Assembly (NCBI GenBank): GCA_036850595.1
Contig: CM072148.1
Coordinates: 1,159,160-1,223,159, forward strand
DNA from: Rhyacichthys aspro
Taxonomy: Eukaryota > Chordata > Actinopteri > Gobiiformes > Rhyacichthyidae
DNA: 64,000 bases
Direction of reading: 5' to 3'
Part shown: positions 35,801-51,494 of the stretch, piece after piece
Position numbering within the stretch: position 1 is the first letter of the stretch
Layout of the letters: the number at the start of each line of letters is the position of its first letter
Position numbers and translations under genes: made by a program
Notes under the pieces: generated by a model
What the model was told of the DNA's origin: nothing
Databases searched by the model: none
What the model saw: the letters and a program-made list of their open reading frames with translations, nothing else

Positions 35801-38800
35801 GTATTGTAGCCAAGTGGAAGCAGCCACTAAACACCTCGATAAGCTTTCAAACACGAGAGAGGACATCAGGATGAAGCTGGAGGTGAGTGTTTTAACCGAA
35901 TAGAGCACGTCCTAAGCTGCACAATACTGTATATCAGGTTATATAGAGTATTCCATTTTGTCTGTGCTAATAAATACTGTTAATGGTGATGTGTTTTACT
36001 TTCAGGAGTGTTCGAAAAGAGCCAACAGCGGGCGCTTCTCCCTCAGAGATTTACTCATGGTGCCGATGCAGAGGGTCCTCAAGTACCATCTACTCTTACA
36101 GGTAGCTTATACAGGTGCTATGCTACATACAGTATTCTTTTAGCTCTGTTCTAATGCTATAATACTGTCTTTATTTGAATGTGTCCAGAAAATACTGGAA
36201 GACGACCAGAAATTATGTCAAAATTACACTTACACTACACTTACAGTAGGAATTTAGAAATAGGATAATTATTTCCAAGGTTTACCATGAGAGATTAAAC
36301 CCACTGATTCTGTTATATAATGTTCTTGTAATATGTTACAAAACATCTTCTCGATTTAATCTACTTTACAACACAATCTAATCAAAATATTAAATCAAAT
36401 TATAATGAGTTTGGGTGAAATTTGGAAAAAGACTGAGTAAGGCCGTTCAGATAAAAGGGTTTAAACAGTCCACTTCATGGAAATGTGAGTGTTAAGCCCT
36501 GCCACAGGACTGCATGTGTTTATTTATTTATTTGGAAGAGTTAACTGTGTTTATTGTGAATTATTTCTGCTCTAATGTGTTGTGTTCTGTGTTCAGGAAC
36601 TAATGAAGCACACCAGTGACCCCTCTGACAAAGACAACCTCCGCACGGCCCTGGATGCCATGAGAGTGAGGAACTAGTCTTAAATCACACAATAAATATT
36701 CATACAATTATAATAAATCTAGATTTTATATTCAAAATTCAAAGCAGCAGGATGAGTACACAATATTCAGCTCTCAGATCTCATGAGAGTTTACAACAAA
36801 CAACTATGAGATGAAGTAACTTAATCTTACTACCACAACTATTTTGTGACTAAAATAATCTTAGAAAAGTGTATATATTGAATGAAAGAGTTGTTTTTCT
36901 TCATATTTCGACAGGATCTGGCTCAGTGCGTGAACGAAGTGAAGCGAGACAATGAAATCCTCAAACAGATCACCTCCTTCCAGTTATCCATCGAAAACAT
37001 GGTGAATGACTTTTTAACTGAGTCTCTTTGAACGCTCCTCTCACATTGTGTCTTCATCGTCTGGTTTTGTGTTATACCCTTTAGACCCAGTCGTTGGCGC
37101 TCTACGGCCGGCCCAAGATCGACGGGGAACTGAAGATCTGCAGCTCAGAGAAGAAGTCCAAACAGGACAGGTGTGTATTAGGTCTAAATACATAATGATA
37201 TCATGTTGGAAACTGCAGGTTACTGGACTCTTTCTCTCTTTTTTCATATTTTGTCTTTCGTCAGGTATGCGTTCCTGTTTGATAAAGCCATGTTTGTTTG
37301 TAAAAAGAAGAGCGGGGAGATGTTTGAGCTCAAGGCGACCATTGACCTGCAGCACTACCAGATCCGCGACGAGACGACTGGAGAGAGAGAAAACAAGAAG
37401 GTACTTCCGCCTGACACAAGAACCCACTGACTTTTATTAAATGCTGTGGTTTTAAGTAAGAACTGGTTTGATTTGTTGAGCAGTGGTCGTATTTGTTCCT
37501 CCTGCTCGACTGCTACGGGAGGTGTGGCTACGATCTGATCTTTAAAACCCGAGAGCTGAAGAAGAAGTGGCTGGAACAGTTCGAGATGGCCATGTGAGTC
37601 TTTAAACAGTTCACTTTTACACCTTAGACCTCACTTTAGAAGTAGAAAGAAAAGAACAAAACATCACAGTCTGAAAGAAGTGGGTAAATGTTCACTTAGC
37701 TCCTTATCTTCTGGTGTTACTGGCTCTTATTTCTCAGGAAATCATCACTTCCTATGATTTAATGATTACATTTTTAAAGTTTTTTTGTCACTTCATGCTT
37801 CTTTTCTAAATTTCTTGATCTATTCCTTATTCATTTGTCAGTTCTTATAGAAAAGTAAGCTTTGTATTTGTAGAAAACCAATAACATTTTATCCTTTATG
37901 AAGAACGGCTCGATAAAAAAATGTAAATAGTTGCACGCTGTATGAGAGTGAGTATAAACCAGCATAAGTCACCAAAATATTTTAATAAAAATTATAGATG
38001 GATGAATTTCAGAGCTAGTAGAACAGTATAATGTATAATGTATGAATTAGACAGAGACAGCTTGAAGTAAAGTGCTTTTATTGCCTCAGAAGTTTGAAAA
38101 GCACTGTATAAATGCATTATTATAGAAAGGAAACTGGAAGAAGCTGGTTGTAATTCAAACATCTGAGTTATGTGACCAACATGAGGCAGTGATCCACGCC
38201 CAGAACATGGATAACCATCTGGATCAGGACAGGTTTGGTCAGTGTGGGCGCTCAGTGGCTGCAGGAGGAAGATATGCACCAGAGCAAATCTAATCTGCTA
38301 TGATTAAAGCGTGAGCATTTAAAACGTGCGAGTAACAGCGGTGGAAATAACTAAAATAAAGGACAAAAATGCAGATGGATTAAAAACTGAGAAATGAAAG
38401 TTTATGTCAATTAATTAAAGAAGATGTGAGTTAATAAAACTGAATGTGAACTGGATGTGGTTTGAAAGTGACAGGTGAGACTTGTGTGTCACAGTTACAC
38501 AGCTGTAAATGTTGTACTTCTGTTTTAAAGAACTGACCTTAAAGACTGTACGAAGCTGCTTGAGACTAGCTCTGCTGAACATCGTCTTAAATGATTTAGT
38601 TTCAAAAGTAATTAAATAAATCTAAGGAGCAGTGTTGTTTTGTTGTGTTTCTTTAAGGTCATTTACAATTAAACAGTTAACAGGTGTAAAAATGGTAAGG
38701 TAATTCACAAAATTACATTTGGATCTTTTAGTTAGATTTAAACAGGTTTTATTTGGATTGGAACTGTTTTTTGTTAGATTTAAACAGGTTTTCTTTGGAT

Positions 38801-41800
38801 TTGAACAGGTTTTAGTTGGATTTAAACAGGTTTTAGTTGGATTTGAACAGGTTTTAGTTGGATTTAAACAGGTTTTAGTTGGATTTGAACAGGTTTAAGT
38901 TGGATTTGAACAGGTTTAAATTGGATTTGAACAGGTTAATTGGAGGGAGAAGTAGTTTAAAGAGGTAGATGGGAGAGGAACAGGTAGTTGGGCAGGTTAA
39001 GGAGGGGGAGTTGGAGGTTTGGGGTTTTGGATTTGAACAAGTTTAAGTTGGATTTGAACAGGTTTAAATTGGATTTGAACAGGTTTTAGTTTGGTTCAAA
39101 CAGGTTTTAGTTGGATTTGAAAAGGTTTTAGTTGGATTTGAACAGGTTTTAGTTGGATTTGAACAGGTTTTAGTTGGATTTGAACAGGTTTTAGTTGGAT
39201 TTAAACAGGTTTTAGGTGGATTTGAACAGGTTTTAGTTTGGTTCAAACAGGTTTTAGTTGGATTTGAACAGGTTTTAGTTGGATTTGAACAGGTTTTAGT
39301 TGGATTTGAACAGGTTTTAGATGGATTTGAACAGGTTTTAGTTGGAACTGATGTGAAATCCTGTAAAAAAATATGGCTTAGTCTTTAGTCTCTTTGAGTT
39401 TGTCAGCACTGGATTAAGAGGAATGTGTAAAAATTGTAAAAGTACCTGCATTTTTCTTCAAATTACAATACACTATTTTGATATTTGGCATTAATATACA
39501 TCGATAATACATTAAACGTGGTTGTGAGGTCAGGTTTGTTGTGCAGTGTCAGGTTTTATGTGCACTTCTGTTGTTTTTGGTGTTTCCAGGTCCAACATGT
39601 GTCCTGACAACGCTTCAGCCAACAACCACGACTTCCAGATGCACTGTTTTGAGGAGACCACCTCGTGCAGAGCCTGCTCCATGCTCCTGAGGTCGGGATG
39701 AACAGTATCACTCTGCTTATTTAACTACGTTTAAAACTAAAAGCAATAAAAAATAAATCGAGTAAACACAGCTGACAGACCACAGAGAAGTCCCAGGTGT
39801 GAACTGTGGTTCTTTCTCAGGTCACAGATGTAAACCTGATTAAACTCATTTTGTGTCTGTCCTGTGCAGGGGGATATTCTTCCAGGGCTATCTGTGCACT
39901 CGCTGTAAAATGGCCGCTCATAAGGAGTGTTTGGGGAGAGTTCCTGTCTGTGGGAGAAACTCAGGTTTGAAGTGTGTTCAATAACTCTCACTGATTCAAC
40001 TTTAGTCTTTTTATCAACTTTTACTTCCTTATATTTCAGATCACTCGAGCACCGTTAGGAAGGTAAGAACTGTCAGGTGTATTACAGACTCTTCCTAAAG
40101 CACCTTTTCTTTTTGTCACACTCTTTTCTTCTGTTTCTGCAGCACAAGACACGGTCCTCTGGGCACTCGGTCGGTGAGTCAGACTCATGTTTTTGTGAAT
40201 AATTTAACAGAAAAGAGAAAAAAACATATTTATTCTTTGTTACAGAGGATGCTACCACAGTTAAAGTCTACAAACCTTGTCAGTAATTAGAAGAAATGAA
40301 AAATCAGTATGATATTAAAACACAGTTGTTGGTTTTTATGTTTTATCCTGGAGTGTAGCAGACACACATCGTTCCTGTTTTCATCTCGATGAACGTTTCA
40401 TTTCCTGGTGAAACTGAGATCAGAATAAAACAGCTCCATTACCGTATCTCCTGTAGGTTTTCCCAAGATGGAGGCGTCCCAGGACTATTACGGCCTGCCT
40501 CCTCCTCCGGTGGGCTTCGGCCAGCCCCTGCCCCTGTCCCGAGGAGACATCATCGAGCTGATTAAGGCTGAGGCCAACATGCAGTGGTGGGAGGTAAACT
40601 TTCACTAGTTTCTGCTCTTTTATTCTCACAGAGCCTCTTCAGGGACATGTAGTATCACTTACATTGATTTAAAGTGTTTACTGTTATACTTCTGTCTCTG
40701 TTTTGGTCTGTTTTAGGGCAGAAACCTGTCTGCGGGTCAGATAGGATGGTTCCCCAGTAACAAAGTCCAGCCTTATCGCTCGGTGAGTATCACAGACAGA
40801 TACATGAAAATACACCAGTTTTATTCAGACCTGATAATCTGGTTTAATCTCACTCTTTTACAGAGTCCTACTCCAGACCTGTCTGGCTTTAACTGGTAAG
40901 TGTAAGAAAAACCACAACAAGACCAGCACCATTTCCAAAACTCTGTATGACATGTGCCATCTTGGTTTTCCTGAAGGTTTGCAGGAAACATGGACCGAAC
41001 CGGAGCCAAAAACCTGCTGATGCCTCGCTCTGACGGAACCTTTCTGGTGCGGCAGAAAGACGGAGGAGAGTACGCCATCAGCATCAAGTACGTCTCACTC
41101 AGAGCTGGACACACGTGCAGACATTTGTAGATATAGTCCTATTAACGGGATGATCTGATTATTTCACATTTCATACAAAAAATATAAAACACTGTTTGAA
41201 AGTCAAGAAGATTTTTCCGTCTGGTTCAAATTAAATCTTCAGGTGAGAAAAGCCAAACCGAACCAAGGACTGGTTCATTTGTGAAAGAGGGTTTGACGAT
41301 AGTTCGGACTTTTAGAGCAAATGCAGGAAGTCACGGCTGAATAAACACACAAAGAGCGAACAGAGGAAACAGAATCAGTCGGGTTTAAAAACACAGATTA
41401 CGCTGTTTTCTGTTCAGTTTGTCTCTATGTTTCTTGCTGCTCTACGACAGATGTCTCTGTGAAGCCGAGCGTTTCCTAAAGAGTTTATAGTGATTTAAAT
41501 CATGTTTGTATTAACTCTATATTAATAATAACATGTCTCTATAGGCCCTGCTCCAGTCTGATTAGTGTATTTCATAATTTTTTCACTTAATACTTTACTT
41601 TTTGATGCTGGGGATTATATTTTGGAACTATGAAATATGTTTAGGTCCTTCTTTAGTAGAAGTAGAACTACATGTACACTCTTTTGTCTTTATAAAACTA
41701 TTGTGTTCTTTATTTTTCATCCCTTTTTCTGACATTAACCCTGTGTCCTCCAGGTTTAACATGGAAATCAGACACATAAAGATCACGTCCTCTGAAGGCC

Positions 41801-43456
41801 TGTACCGCATCAACGACAGGAAGACGTTCAAGGGTTTAACGGTACGTCCTGAATGAACCGAGACCACTTTATCCTCGCCGTGTTACTCACAACCTTTATC
41901 TCTTTTTATCTTTTCAGGAGCTGATCGAGTTCCACCAACAGAACTCTTTAAAGGAGTATTTTAAAGAAGTGGACACCACACTGCAAACCCCGTACAAGCA
42001 GCCGGAGCAGAGCCACTCCGACAACACGCCTCACAACACGCTCGGTAATCAAAGCTCACAACTGGGTTTTTTAGGATTTATTTCATTTTAAGAAACTGGA
42101 GGTTTTCAGAAAAATGAGAGAAATAGTCTGGTAAATGAGAAATATTCACGCTTATTTTACTCACACTCCCAATAAAGGAAAGGAAAGTGTATTAGTGCCA
42201 TATAGAATTAAGAAGTCCAATTATTTGGGGGAAAAAAATAATCTAAAGCAGCCTTGTGTAACTTTTCTCTGTCAGCGGCGGCCATGTTTGTTTACCAGTA
42301 GAGAAAGAACATGTCTGACTCTGTAGGCTCCAGTTTATTGGTCTGTTTTCTTTATTCTATTTGTCGTGTGTTAGAGTCTCACTCATTAATCTCTGGAGAT
42401 AAGTCCTGGTCCCGGGACAGTTACAGGAGGGTTCTGTCCAGCAGAGGGCGCTGTGTCAGTGAGACAGGCCTGATTCTACTGATCTCAGTCTAAGAACCAT
42501 CAAAATGAGAGAGAAGAGATATGTTTGGGATAAAAGTGTTACATTACATAGAGCATCTGCTGATTGTATTTATAAATCTGAAATCTTATTATTGACATGT
42601 TTTAGTTATATTTTTTGAGGTTTACACTATTTCATTTACTTTAGCAATCCTCCAATTAATACTTCTGTTTGAACTACTAGTATGACTTTACTGAAAAATG
42701 CCACTATGGACATTATATTCATTCATTTTCTTCTACTTATTCATTAGAGGTTATTTGTTATTAGTTAAAGGTCATAGGTGACTGGAGCCTGTCCCAGCAG
42801 TTTTTGGGACAACAACACCCAGTTACTCGCAGGGCTAACATTTAGAGACAGACACTGACAAACAACCATTCACTCTCACATTTATTCACTTGGGGCGATT
42901 TAGATTCAGATTCAGATTCATCAATTCACCTGAACATGTCTTTGGTTTGAACTCACGATCTTCTGTACAGCAAAGGCACGCAGGACATTATATTTATATT
43001 TTAGAAAAAAAGAATATTGACAATAGTCTGAAACATTTTTTTTAGTATTATTTGTTTTGTCCATTTATATTTAGACTGGACATTCCAACATGTGTAAGAA
43101 AAACTGGTCTCAAACAGCCAATAAACTACTAACTTGTTGAAAAAGCTGCAGACCTGAGGCTCATGTTGAGTTGTGGTGTTTGTGAAGGTGGGAGCACACG
43201 GAGTTTAGGCGTCGCCAGGGCCCGGTACGACTTCTCAGCCCGAGACCGAACCGAGCTGTCCCTCAGAGAAGGAGACACCATCAAGATCCTGTCGAAGAAG
43301 GGCCACAGCGGCTGGTGGAAGGGCGAGGTGTACGGCCGGGTGAGTCCTCTCACATCCACAGGCTCTGGAGGTGTGTGTGTTTGTTCTAACGACATGTTTG
43401 TGCTGCAGATCGGACTGTTTCCTGCCAACTATGTAGAAGAGGATTATTACGCCTGA
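23842..43456 (+). CDS. vav1: Vav1 guanine nucleotide exchange factor
   Basis: Rho/Rac exchange factor acting downstream of antigen receptors in blood cells. 28 coding exons: 23842-23928, 24004-24118, 27304-27420, 33066-33124, 33206-33271, 33354-33462, 34737-34826, 34909-34977, 35065-35168, 35783-35882, 36006-36101, 36597-36665, 36915-37001, 37085-37170, 37265-37400, 37484-37593, 39590-39691, 39870-39964, 40040-40062, 40143-40173, 40457-40593, 40717-40782, 40864-40895, 40977-41087, 41754-41841, 41918-42044, 43188-43339, 43409-43456. About 837 residues (human 845): CH 1-120, acidic 125-185 with tyrosines near 141, 159 and 173, DH 190-365, PH 395-500, C1 zinc finger about 513-560 (H-x12-C-x2-C-x13-C-x2-C), SH3, SH2 and SH3. 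The ending [10 protein letters not shown] favours Vav1 over Vav2/3. Exon 2 lacks 2 bases near 24090, shifting the frame. Confidence 0.95.
24004..24118 (+). other. vav1: vav1 coding exon 2 with 2-base deletion
   Basis: 115 bases against 117 in the duplicate at 7211-7327. The difference is a missing GA in a short GA run (ctgagagatcaac here, ctgagagagatcaac there), which shifts the frame after [12 protein letters not shown]. All other exons of this vav1 copy are intact and phase-compatible only if the two bases are counted. Slippage in a GA run or a consensus error is likely. Confidence 0.9.
24885..25225 (-). repeat. Interspersed repeat, inverted copy in vav1 intron 2
   Basis: Reverse complement of part of 23380-23720; equivalent to 8085-8430 in copy 1. 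Confidence 0.7.
26842..27230 (-). repeat. Interspersed repeat, second inverted copy in vav1 intron 2
   Basis: Reverse complement of about 23170-23545 (cttcagcgtcaggacgac through the block complementary to tttaaacccaaatagtt). Its left edge is exactly where copy 1 of the duplication stops at the gap. A short gattgattgatt stretch interrupts it near 27152. Confidence 0.7.
27820..28045 (+). repeat. 21-bp minisatellite in vav1 intron 3
   Basis: About ten imperfect units of the type gatttgaacaggttttagttg, with variants such as tttgtacagg and aaattccaacag. The most degraded of the four arrays of this family in the window. Confidence 0.85.
28466..31789 (-). mobile_element. Non-LTR retrotransposon, near full length, frame-broken
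   Basis: On the minus strand, fragments of one long protein appear in order: an apurinic-type endonuclease ([20 protein letters not shown] near 31350, [16 protein letters not shown] and [14 protein letters not shown] further on), then reverse transcriptase ([20 protein letters not shown] near 29280, KYLGVLF), then a C-terminal part ([20 protein letters not shown]). Frames change several times, so it is not autonomous. The 3' end carries a (ccat)n tail on the plus strand at 28466-28483. An 11-base direct repeat gaatttaatca flanks it (28455-28465 and 31790-31800), as expected for a target site duplication. The clade was not settled. It lies antisense in vav1 intron 3. Confidence 0.88.
31790..32275 (+). 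repeat. Intron sequence duplicated across gap 2, left copy
   Basis: About 486 bases starting with the target site duplication of the LINE, repeated with small indels at 32377-32868. Ends at the gap on actatcccagc. Confidence 0.95.
32276..32375. other. Assembly gap (100 N)
   Basis: Exactly 100 N, inside vav1 intron 3 and flanked by the same sequence on both sides. Confidence 0.99.
32377..32868 (+). repeat. Intron sequence duplicated across gap 2, right copy
   Basis: Begins tgaatttaatcaatataat, where the base before the LINE target site is t, as on the left side of the LINE (ctttgaatttaatca), not c as at the LINE junction. It then matches 31790-32275 and continues into vav1 exon 4. Part of it is an inverted piece of the dispersed repeat seen at 5690. 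Confidence 0.9.
37594..38719. other. vav1 intron 16, no gene seen
   Basis: AT-rich intron sequence before the minisatellite. An open frame on the minus strand at 37992-38279 has no domain, splice context or family resemblance. Confidence 0.6.
38720..39350 (+). repeat. 21-bp minisatellite in vav1 intron 16
   Basis: About 25 units of ggatttgaacaggttttagtt, many perfect, interrupted at 38937-39030 by a G-rich stretch. Same unit as at 27820, 54485 (inverted) and 60765. Confidence 0.9.
42770..42965 (-). repeat. Dispersed teleost repeat, inverted copy
   Basis: tgactggagcctgtcccagca, actcgcagggctaaca and tttagagacagac are the reverse complement of the repeat at 5690-5920. In vav1 intron 26, whose remainder (42045-43187) shows no gene. 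Confidence 0.65.
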
Positions 43457-45024
43457 GACCTCCAACAGGGGGCTCCACCGGCTGCATTAACACGAGAGGG
43501 GCCCTGCTGAGGGTCGAGAGATGGGAATACAGTTTAGTTTTATTCACTTCATGTGCCTGGTCTGTTCTTTTCATGAAATAAATAATACAGAGATGTCAGG
43601 ATGGATCAAAGTAAACTGTAAATAAAAACACAATGCAATGATTAGCACATAGAATAAAACACATTTTCTTTACAAAAGAACATTACCAACATATCAGGAG
43701 TTGAATGTGGTGCAAAAAAACATCTCAAAAAGTTGGGATGGGGGCAAGAAAATGCTTTAAAAATGAGTGGTACTTAAAAATAAAACGACTGGAGGAGCAT
43801 TTGGCACTAATTTTAAGGTTTAAAACAGAATAAAATGAGCATTTCAGAAAGTGACAGTTCAGTGTCATCCACAAATGAGGTTTAAAACTGTATCAAGCAA
43901 ACAAGACACATCGGAAACACTGCTGTCTGTCTCTGGGTTAAATCAGTCAGATCATTTAAAATAAAAAGAACTGTTCTATTGTCAGATTCATCAAAATTTG
44001 TCCATTTTAATTGAGTTTTGTCTCAGAAGATGGCAGATGATGTTCACATGTGGCTTCTTCTTTGGAAATGCTCCTCAAGCGGTTTTTTTTTGGTTTTATT
44101 TCATTCCACTTATTCTGCTTTTGTTGACCCTGTCCCAACGTTTTTTCATCAAATTCAAAACAAGCTGTTAAGGGATAAAATATCTTAGTTTCAGATCGAT
44201 AGATAGATGCCTTTATTGTCTTTATGTTCAAGATAAAACAATGTGGGAGGTCCTCTCACATCAGCTAAAGACCAATTCATTAAAAACATTCAGTTACTTG
44301 TCACAAAAACATCATCATAAAATGCAGTTATTGCACAGAACATAGAAAAAATTAAATATAAATTTGTAGAAAATGATTTTTTGTGTGAGATATGTTTGTT
44401 TTGCTCTAAAGGAAAAGACTGTTTAGAGGTCCGAGTGTGTTTTAAGTGATCTAAGTGGCCTCGCTGAAGGTAGGACAAACAGGTGATGATCAGAAGAGGC
44501 TTTGCTCTTGATAAATAACAGCCCTCGGGAATGTTCTTGATTTCCTGCGTCGCCTTAATAACCCTCTGTCGAACCTTCTGATCCGACAGAGAGGCCATAG
44601 GTCAAGATTATTTCTATCACAGACGAAGAGAAAGTCACCAGCAGCATCTTGCAAAGGTTCTTCTTCCTTGGAATTCGCAGGAAATGACTTTTCTTGAGAG
44701 ATATTTTTGGATAGATTCTGTTTTTTTTTAACCTACATTTAATACAAAATCAGAGCATAAGAGTTGTGATCAGTATCTCAGCTGTTTCCAGGACTTTTAT
44801 AGGAACAACACAACACTGTATTTGGGTAAATATCAAGTTTAATTTAAAAATATCAAAACAAAAATGACACAATTTATCTCTAATGTAATTGAGGGAAACG
44901 ACATAACTCAGACTTTGTCCATATGTATTGCTAAGTAAACTGTGGTGTGTTTGTGTGAGTTTTTGTGTCTATGTGTGTGTTTATGGGTGTCTGTGTGTGT
45001 GGTCCGAGAGCTCCAGCAGCTGGT
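43457..45024. other. vav1 3' UTR and vav1-ubl5 intergenic repeats
   Basis: Likely vav1 polyadenylation signal at about 43577 (gaaataaataat) or 43619. 43670-43880 and 44030-44190 form partly complementary arms (gttgggatgggggcaag against tgaccctgtcccaacg), like a long-terminal-inverted-repeat nonautonomous transposon. 44200-44620 resembles the dispersed repeat at 47820-48390 (cctttattgtc; gcgtcgccttaataaccctc). No gene seen. Since vav1 and ubl5 converge, both 3' UTRs end here. Confidence 0.55.
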
Positions 45025-45895
45025 TTATTGATAATACAACTCCAGATTCATCCCGTCGTGGATTTCATCTAAACACATCTCAGTTAAGAACCAAACAATC
45101 CAACACTTTCTCTCCTTTAATCTCCATTCACAGTGTTTTCTTGGATATCAATATTAACTCTAAAATAATTTGTTGAAAGGATACAATCATCCAGAGACAC
45201 GTGGTCCTTGAATATGGTGTACCTGTGGACACATAAAGGACATTTAACCCACAAGTCACAGCACAGGAGTCACGTTAAAGCACAGGTCACTTACCATTTC
45301 TTTAATACGATTTTGTCATATCTTGTCCCGGTCTGAGCTGAAATCAGCTTCTTCAGATCTCCGATAGTGTCGTCTGGGCTAAAAGACACGGTCAAGGAAG
45401 AAGAAGTGCAAAGGCCCGGACACTTACACCCAACAACACAGTTTACTTTGCAATATTTACTCAGACAGATACCAAAACTTAATTATTGGTGGTATCGGAG
45501 CCTTTTGTATTTGTTTGAACTCTGATTCTTATACTTGATCTTTTATTTGATATAGTATTGTTGGAAAATTTCTTGTAACTGAGGATCAAAGACCTAACAC
45601 AAACTGCAAACGATGCTTATTATTGACAATTACATTTATGACAATGAAAAAGTGATATTGGGACACCTTTGTAAAGTGTGGCATGTGTGTATTTGCAGAA
45701 ACACCAATCCATGACTATCTCGGGACTGTTGGAGTAAAAGGTGTCAGCAACATATTTAAATATTGTCTGTATTATTTTGAAATTCCAGTAAGTTCAACAA
45801 AATGAAGTGGAAGTAAGCTGATTCTTTATGAAAGGATACTTGCATTTAACCCGGACTTTCTTTCCCAGACGATCGTTACAAACCACCTCGATCAT
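45025..45895 (-). CDS. ubl5: Ubiquitin-like protein 5 (Hub1)
   Basis: Small ubiquitin-like modifier that binds spliceosome proteins noncovalently and acts in pre-mRNA splicing (family knowledge). Four coding exons on the minus strand: 45840-45895 (ATG at 45893-45895, [18 protein letters not shown]), 45295-45378 ([18 protein letters not shown]), 45185-45222 ([12 protein letters not shown]) and 45025-45068 ([13 protein letters not shown], stop TAA). Lengths 56+84+38+44 give 73 residues, exactly the usual size. It ends in the di-tyrosine YYQ typical of Hub1, not di-glycine, so it should not be conjugated. All junctions have GT/AG. A splice acceptor 8 bases before the ATG (ttcttctgcag) and a donor at 46136-46140 point to a noncoding first exon at about 46141-46200. 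Confidence 0.96.
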
Positions 45896-46140
45896 GTTGA
45901 TTTCTGCAGAAGAACAATAAAATCCTACATGAGGTACATAAAACATGGGTAATTTATTCACACATCCACTTCAGTCATTTCGTTGAGCACTAACTGAGCT
46001 AACATTAGCTAAAAACAGTAGCACCATACGCAACACGTTGTGTATAATGTAACGTGTTAAAGATATCCTCTTTATAACACCGACCACAGCATAAACCTAC
46101 ACTTTAATACGGCGAGAATAGAGTAGTTTCGCGCTGTTAC

Positions 46141-49266
<3,126 letters not shown>

Positions 49267-51260
49267 AATAATAATAATAATTTAATAAAAAGCCCCCTAT
49301 AATACGACCAAACCAGCCCTGTTATTAATAAAGACGAGCGCCACTCAGAGAACAGAGCGTCTGAGCTGAAGCATGACGTTTAGGTGTTAATGCTAGACTC
49401 TTATGAACCACGTGGAGGCTGCTCTGTGAAGACGAGTGCCTGGAGTTTGCTCATTATTTCTGCCCTAAGCTTTTTTTTTTTAATGTGCATGTCTCTAAAG
49501 GACCATTCATTTCTACAGAGTACGGCTGCATCTGTTGAGAAACTTGCCAATCGAATGTTCTTTACAATCCTCCTTCGGTGTAAGCCTCCAGCCTTTCTGA
49601 GTTTCCATATTTAGTAAGAATTCAGCCGATAGTTTATTGAACTATATTCATCTTCCGCAGAAAAGTGCATGGTTCTTCTCATATGAATAAAAATAACAAC
49701 CTTCAAGCTGCTTCTGAAATGGAAACATTGTCACTTTGGCTCTTCCTTCAATAAAATTTTTTTTTTTACTTGTGTGTTTTTTTTTCTGTGTAATACAATG
49801 AAACTATGAATATTAAGCTAAAGACATGGAGGAAAAACAGCTTAAAAATAGCTAGTTTTGTGTCAATAACCTTGTCAGATATTTAGGATATTGCAATTAA
49901 TATATTTCTGAAACTGATTCACAATTTTTCGACAGTTTTTTGCAGATTATAGCTCTGTCCATCTTTAATACTAAAATACTCTTTCATACTCAGTCATGTT
50001 ACTGATCTGTTGCCAATAAACCCAATTAATTGCAACATGCTCCTCTGCTTTTTTTTTTAATTTGTACCACTTACTTTTCCAGCCTTTTACTGCCTCTGTC
50101 CCAACTTTTTAAGATGTGTTGCTGCCATCAAATTCAGAAAAAGCAAACATTTTTCATGAAATGTTAAAATATGTCAGTTTCAGTTGCTGTGGTGGTGTTT
50201 CCAACAGAGCATCATAAAAAGTAGTGAGAGTGACTGTCATTAGACAAAACTGACCCAAATATTTGAGAGAACAGCGACATAGCTGCACACAACACTCCCA
50301 TCACGTGCCAAATATTTGTGTCAAATAAACTTTGCATTCATGCGTGTCATATGGAAGGTAGGTCATGTGACTTTCAGACACGTTGCTATGAGAATTCTGC
50401 AGCAAAATTACACGCTCACTTCATTCTTTGAGAAGAACAAAGCAGCCTTCATCACGTCACATACCATCAGCATGACACAGGTCCATAGCTCAGCTCAGTA
50501 AATGTGTCATTTCACCTGTTTGACATCAATCCTGCAGAGCTTACAGTAAGTGAAACCCGCCTTGTTTACCTGAAACCAAACTAGGACAGCTTTTTACACA
50601 CACACAGAGGACATAACATGAAGAATGACTTAAGACTACAGGTGTAGCTCTGGAAAAGCCAATAAAAGGTTTCTGTTTCATAGCGAAGACAAACTAATCT
50701 GAAGGAGAAACACTCACACTTTTAATCAGACATTCAGACGTCAGAGCTCTGTCAGTGATAGTTTTGGACAGTCTTGCTTCTCTTTAAAGGCCCAGACTGT
50801 GACTGAGTTAAAACTGCAGACCAACGTTAACATCTTTAATAAAGGCCTAAAGCAATGGCTTCAGTCTGAGCGGAGCTGTCCACACAAGAACTTGAATCTG
50901 TGAAAATATGAAACTACTGCTCTAATTCCTGTGTTTCCATTTTAACGTTTACACACGTTGAGTGTTGTTCACATTAACCTTTTCCTTCAAAAGCCTCCTA
51001 TGGACAGGTGTTGAGGATGTGTCTCTAAAACTCAAACAGTCTCAATGATCTCAATGATCTCAATGAACTCAAATAGACACAGAGACAGGAATATTTTATA
51101 TTTTACACTTTTTTTTTTTACACTTTTGTTTCAACTTTTTCAGAGTTGGCGAAAGAAAAGAAAAGTGGATACTGCAGTGAAAACAACACTGAGTTTCTCA
51201 CAGAATTATTAATGTTTATTTGACCCATATTGCAAAATAAAATGTGAATTATGATTTTTT
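49267..51260. other. pin1-prf1 intergenic region
   Basis: Probable pin1 polyadenylation signal near 49750 (caataaaatttt). 49870-50210 is a dispersed repeat (ttgccaataaacccaatta, ccactgtcccaac-like and catcaaattcagaaaaagc), related to 9360-9500 and 43670-44190. No gene is supported. Confidence 0.55.
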
Positions 51261-51275
51261 TTTTTTTTTTTTCAC

Positions 51276-51471
51276 TTCCCAGAATAAAGAAAATGTGGTG
51301 GGACCAGTCTGAATGTCAGCTTTACAGGAAAATGTTATTGTTATTATTATTATTTCAAATAAGCATGTGGTTGGTTCAGTTTTGAGTTATTTCCAATTTT
51401 CGAGACGTGGCTTACTTCCTGATCGAATGAATGTTGTTGGGGTTTTTTTTCACGTTAACAGTGCTATAAAA
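51276..51471 (+). promoter_or_regulatory. prf1 promoter: STAT-type site and TATA box
   Basis: tataaaa at 51465-51471 lies about 30 bases before a likely noncoding exon that ends at 51519 (cctccacag/gtaact). ttcccagaa at 51276-51284 is a perfect TTCNNNGAA STAT-type palindrome about 190 bases upstream of the TATA box, and acttcctg near 51414 is an ETS-type core. Motif calls are from reading only; binding is inferred. Confidence 0.5.
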
Positions 51472-51494
51472 GCACCGTTACCTGCTCCTCCACC

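Noticed and set aside
38720..39350. Regularly spaced direct repeats that could suggest a CRISPR array
   Set aside because: Units are contiguous without spacers, in a vertebrate intron; an ordinary minisatellite.
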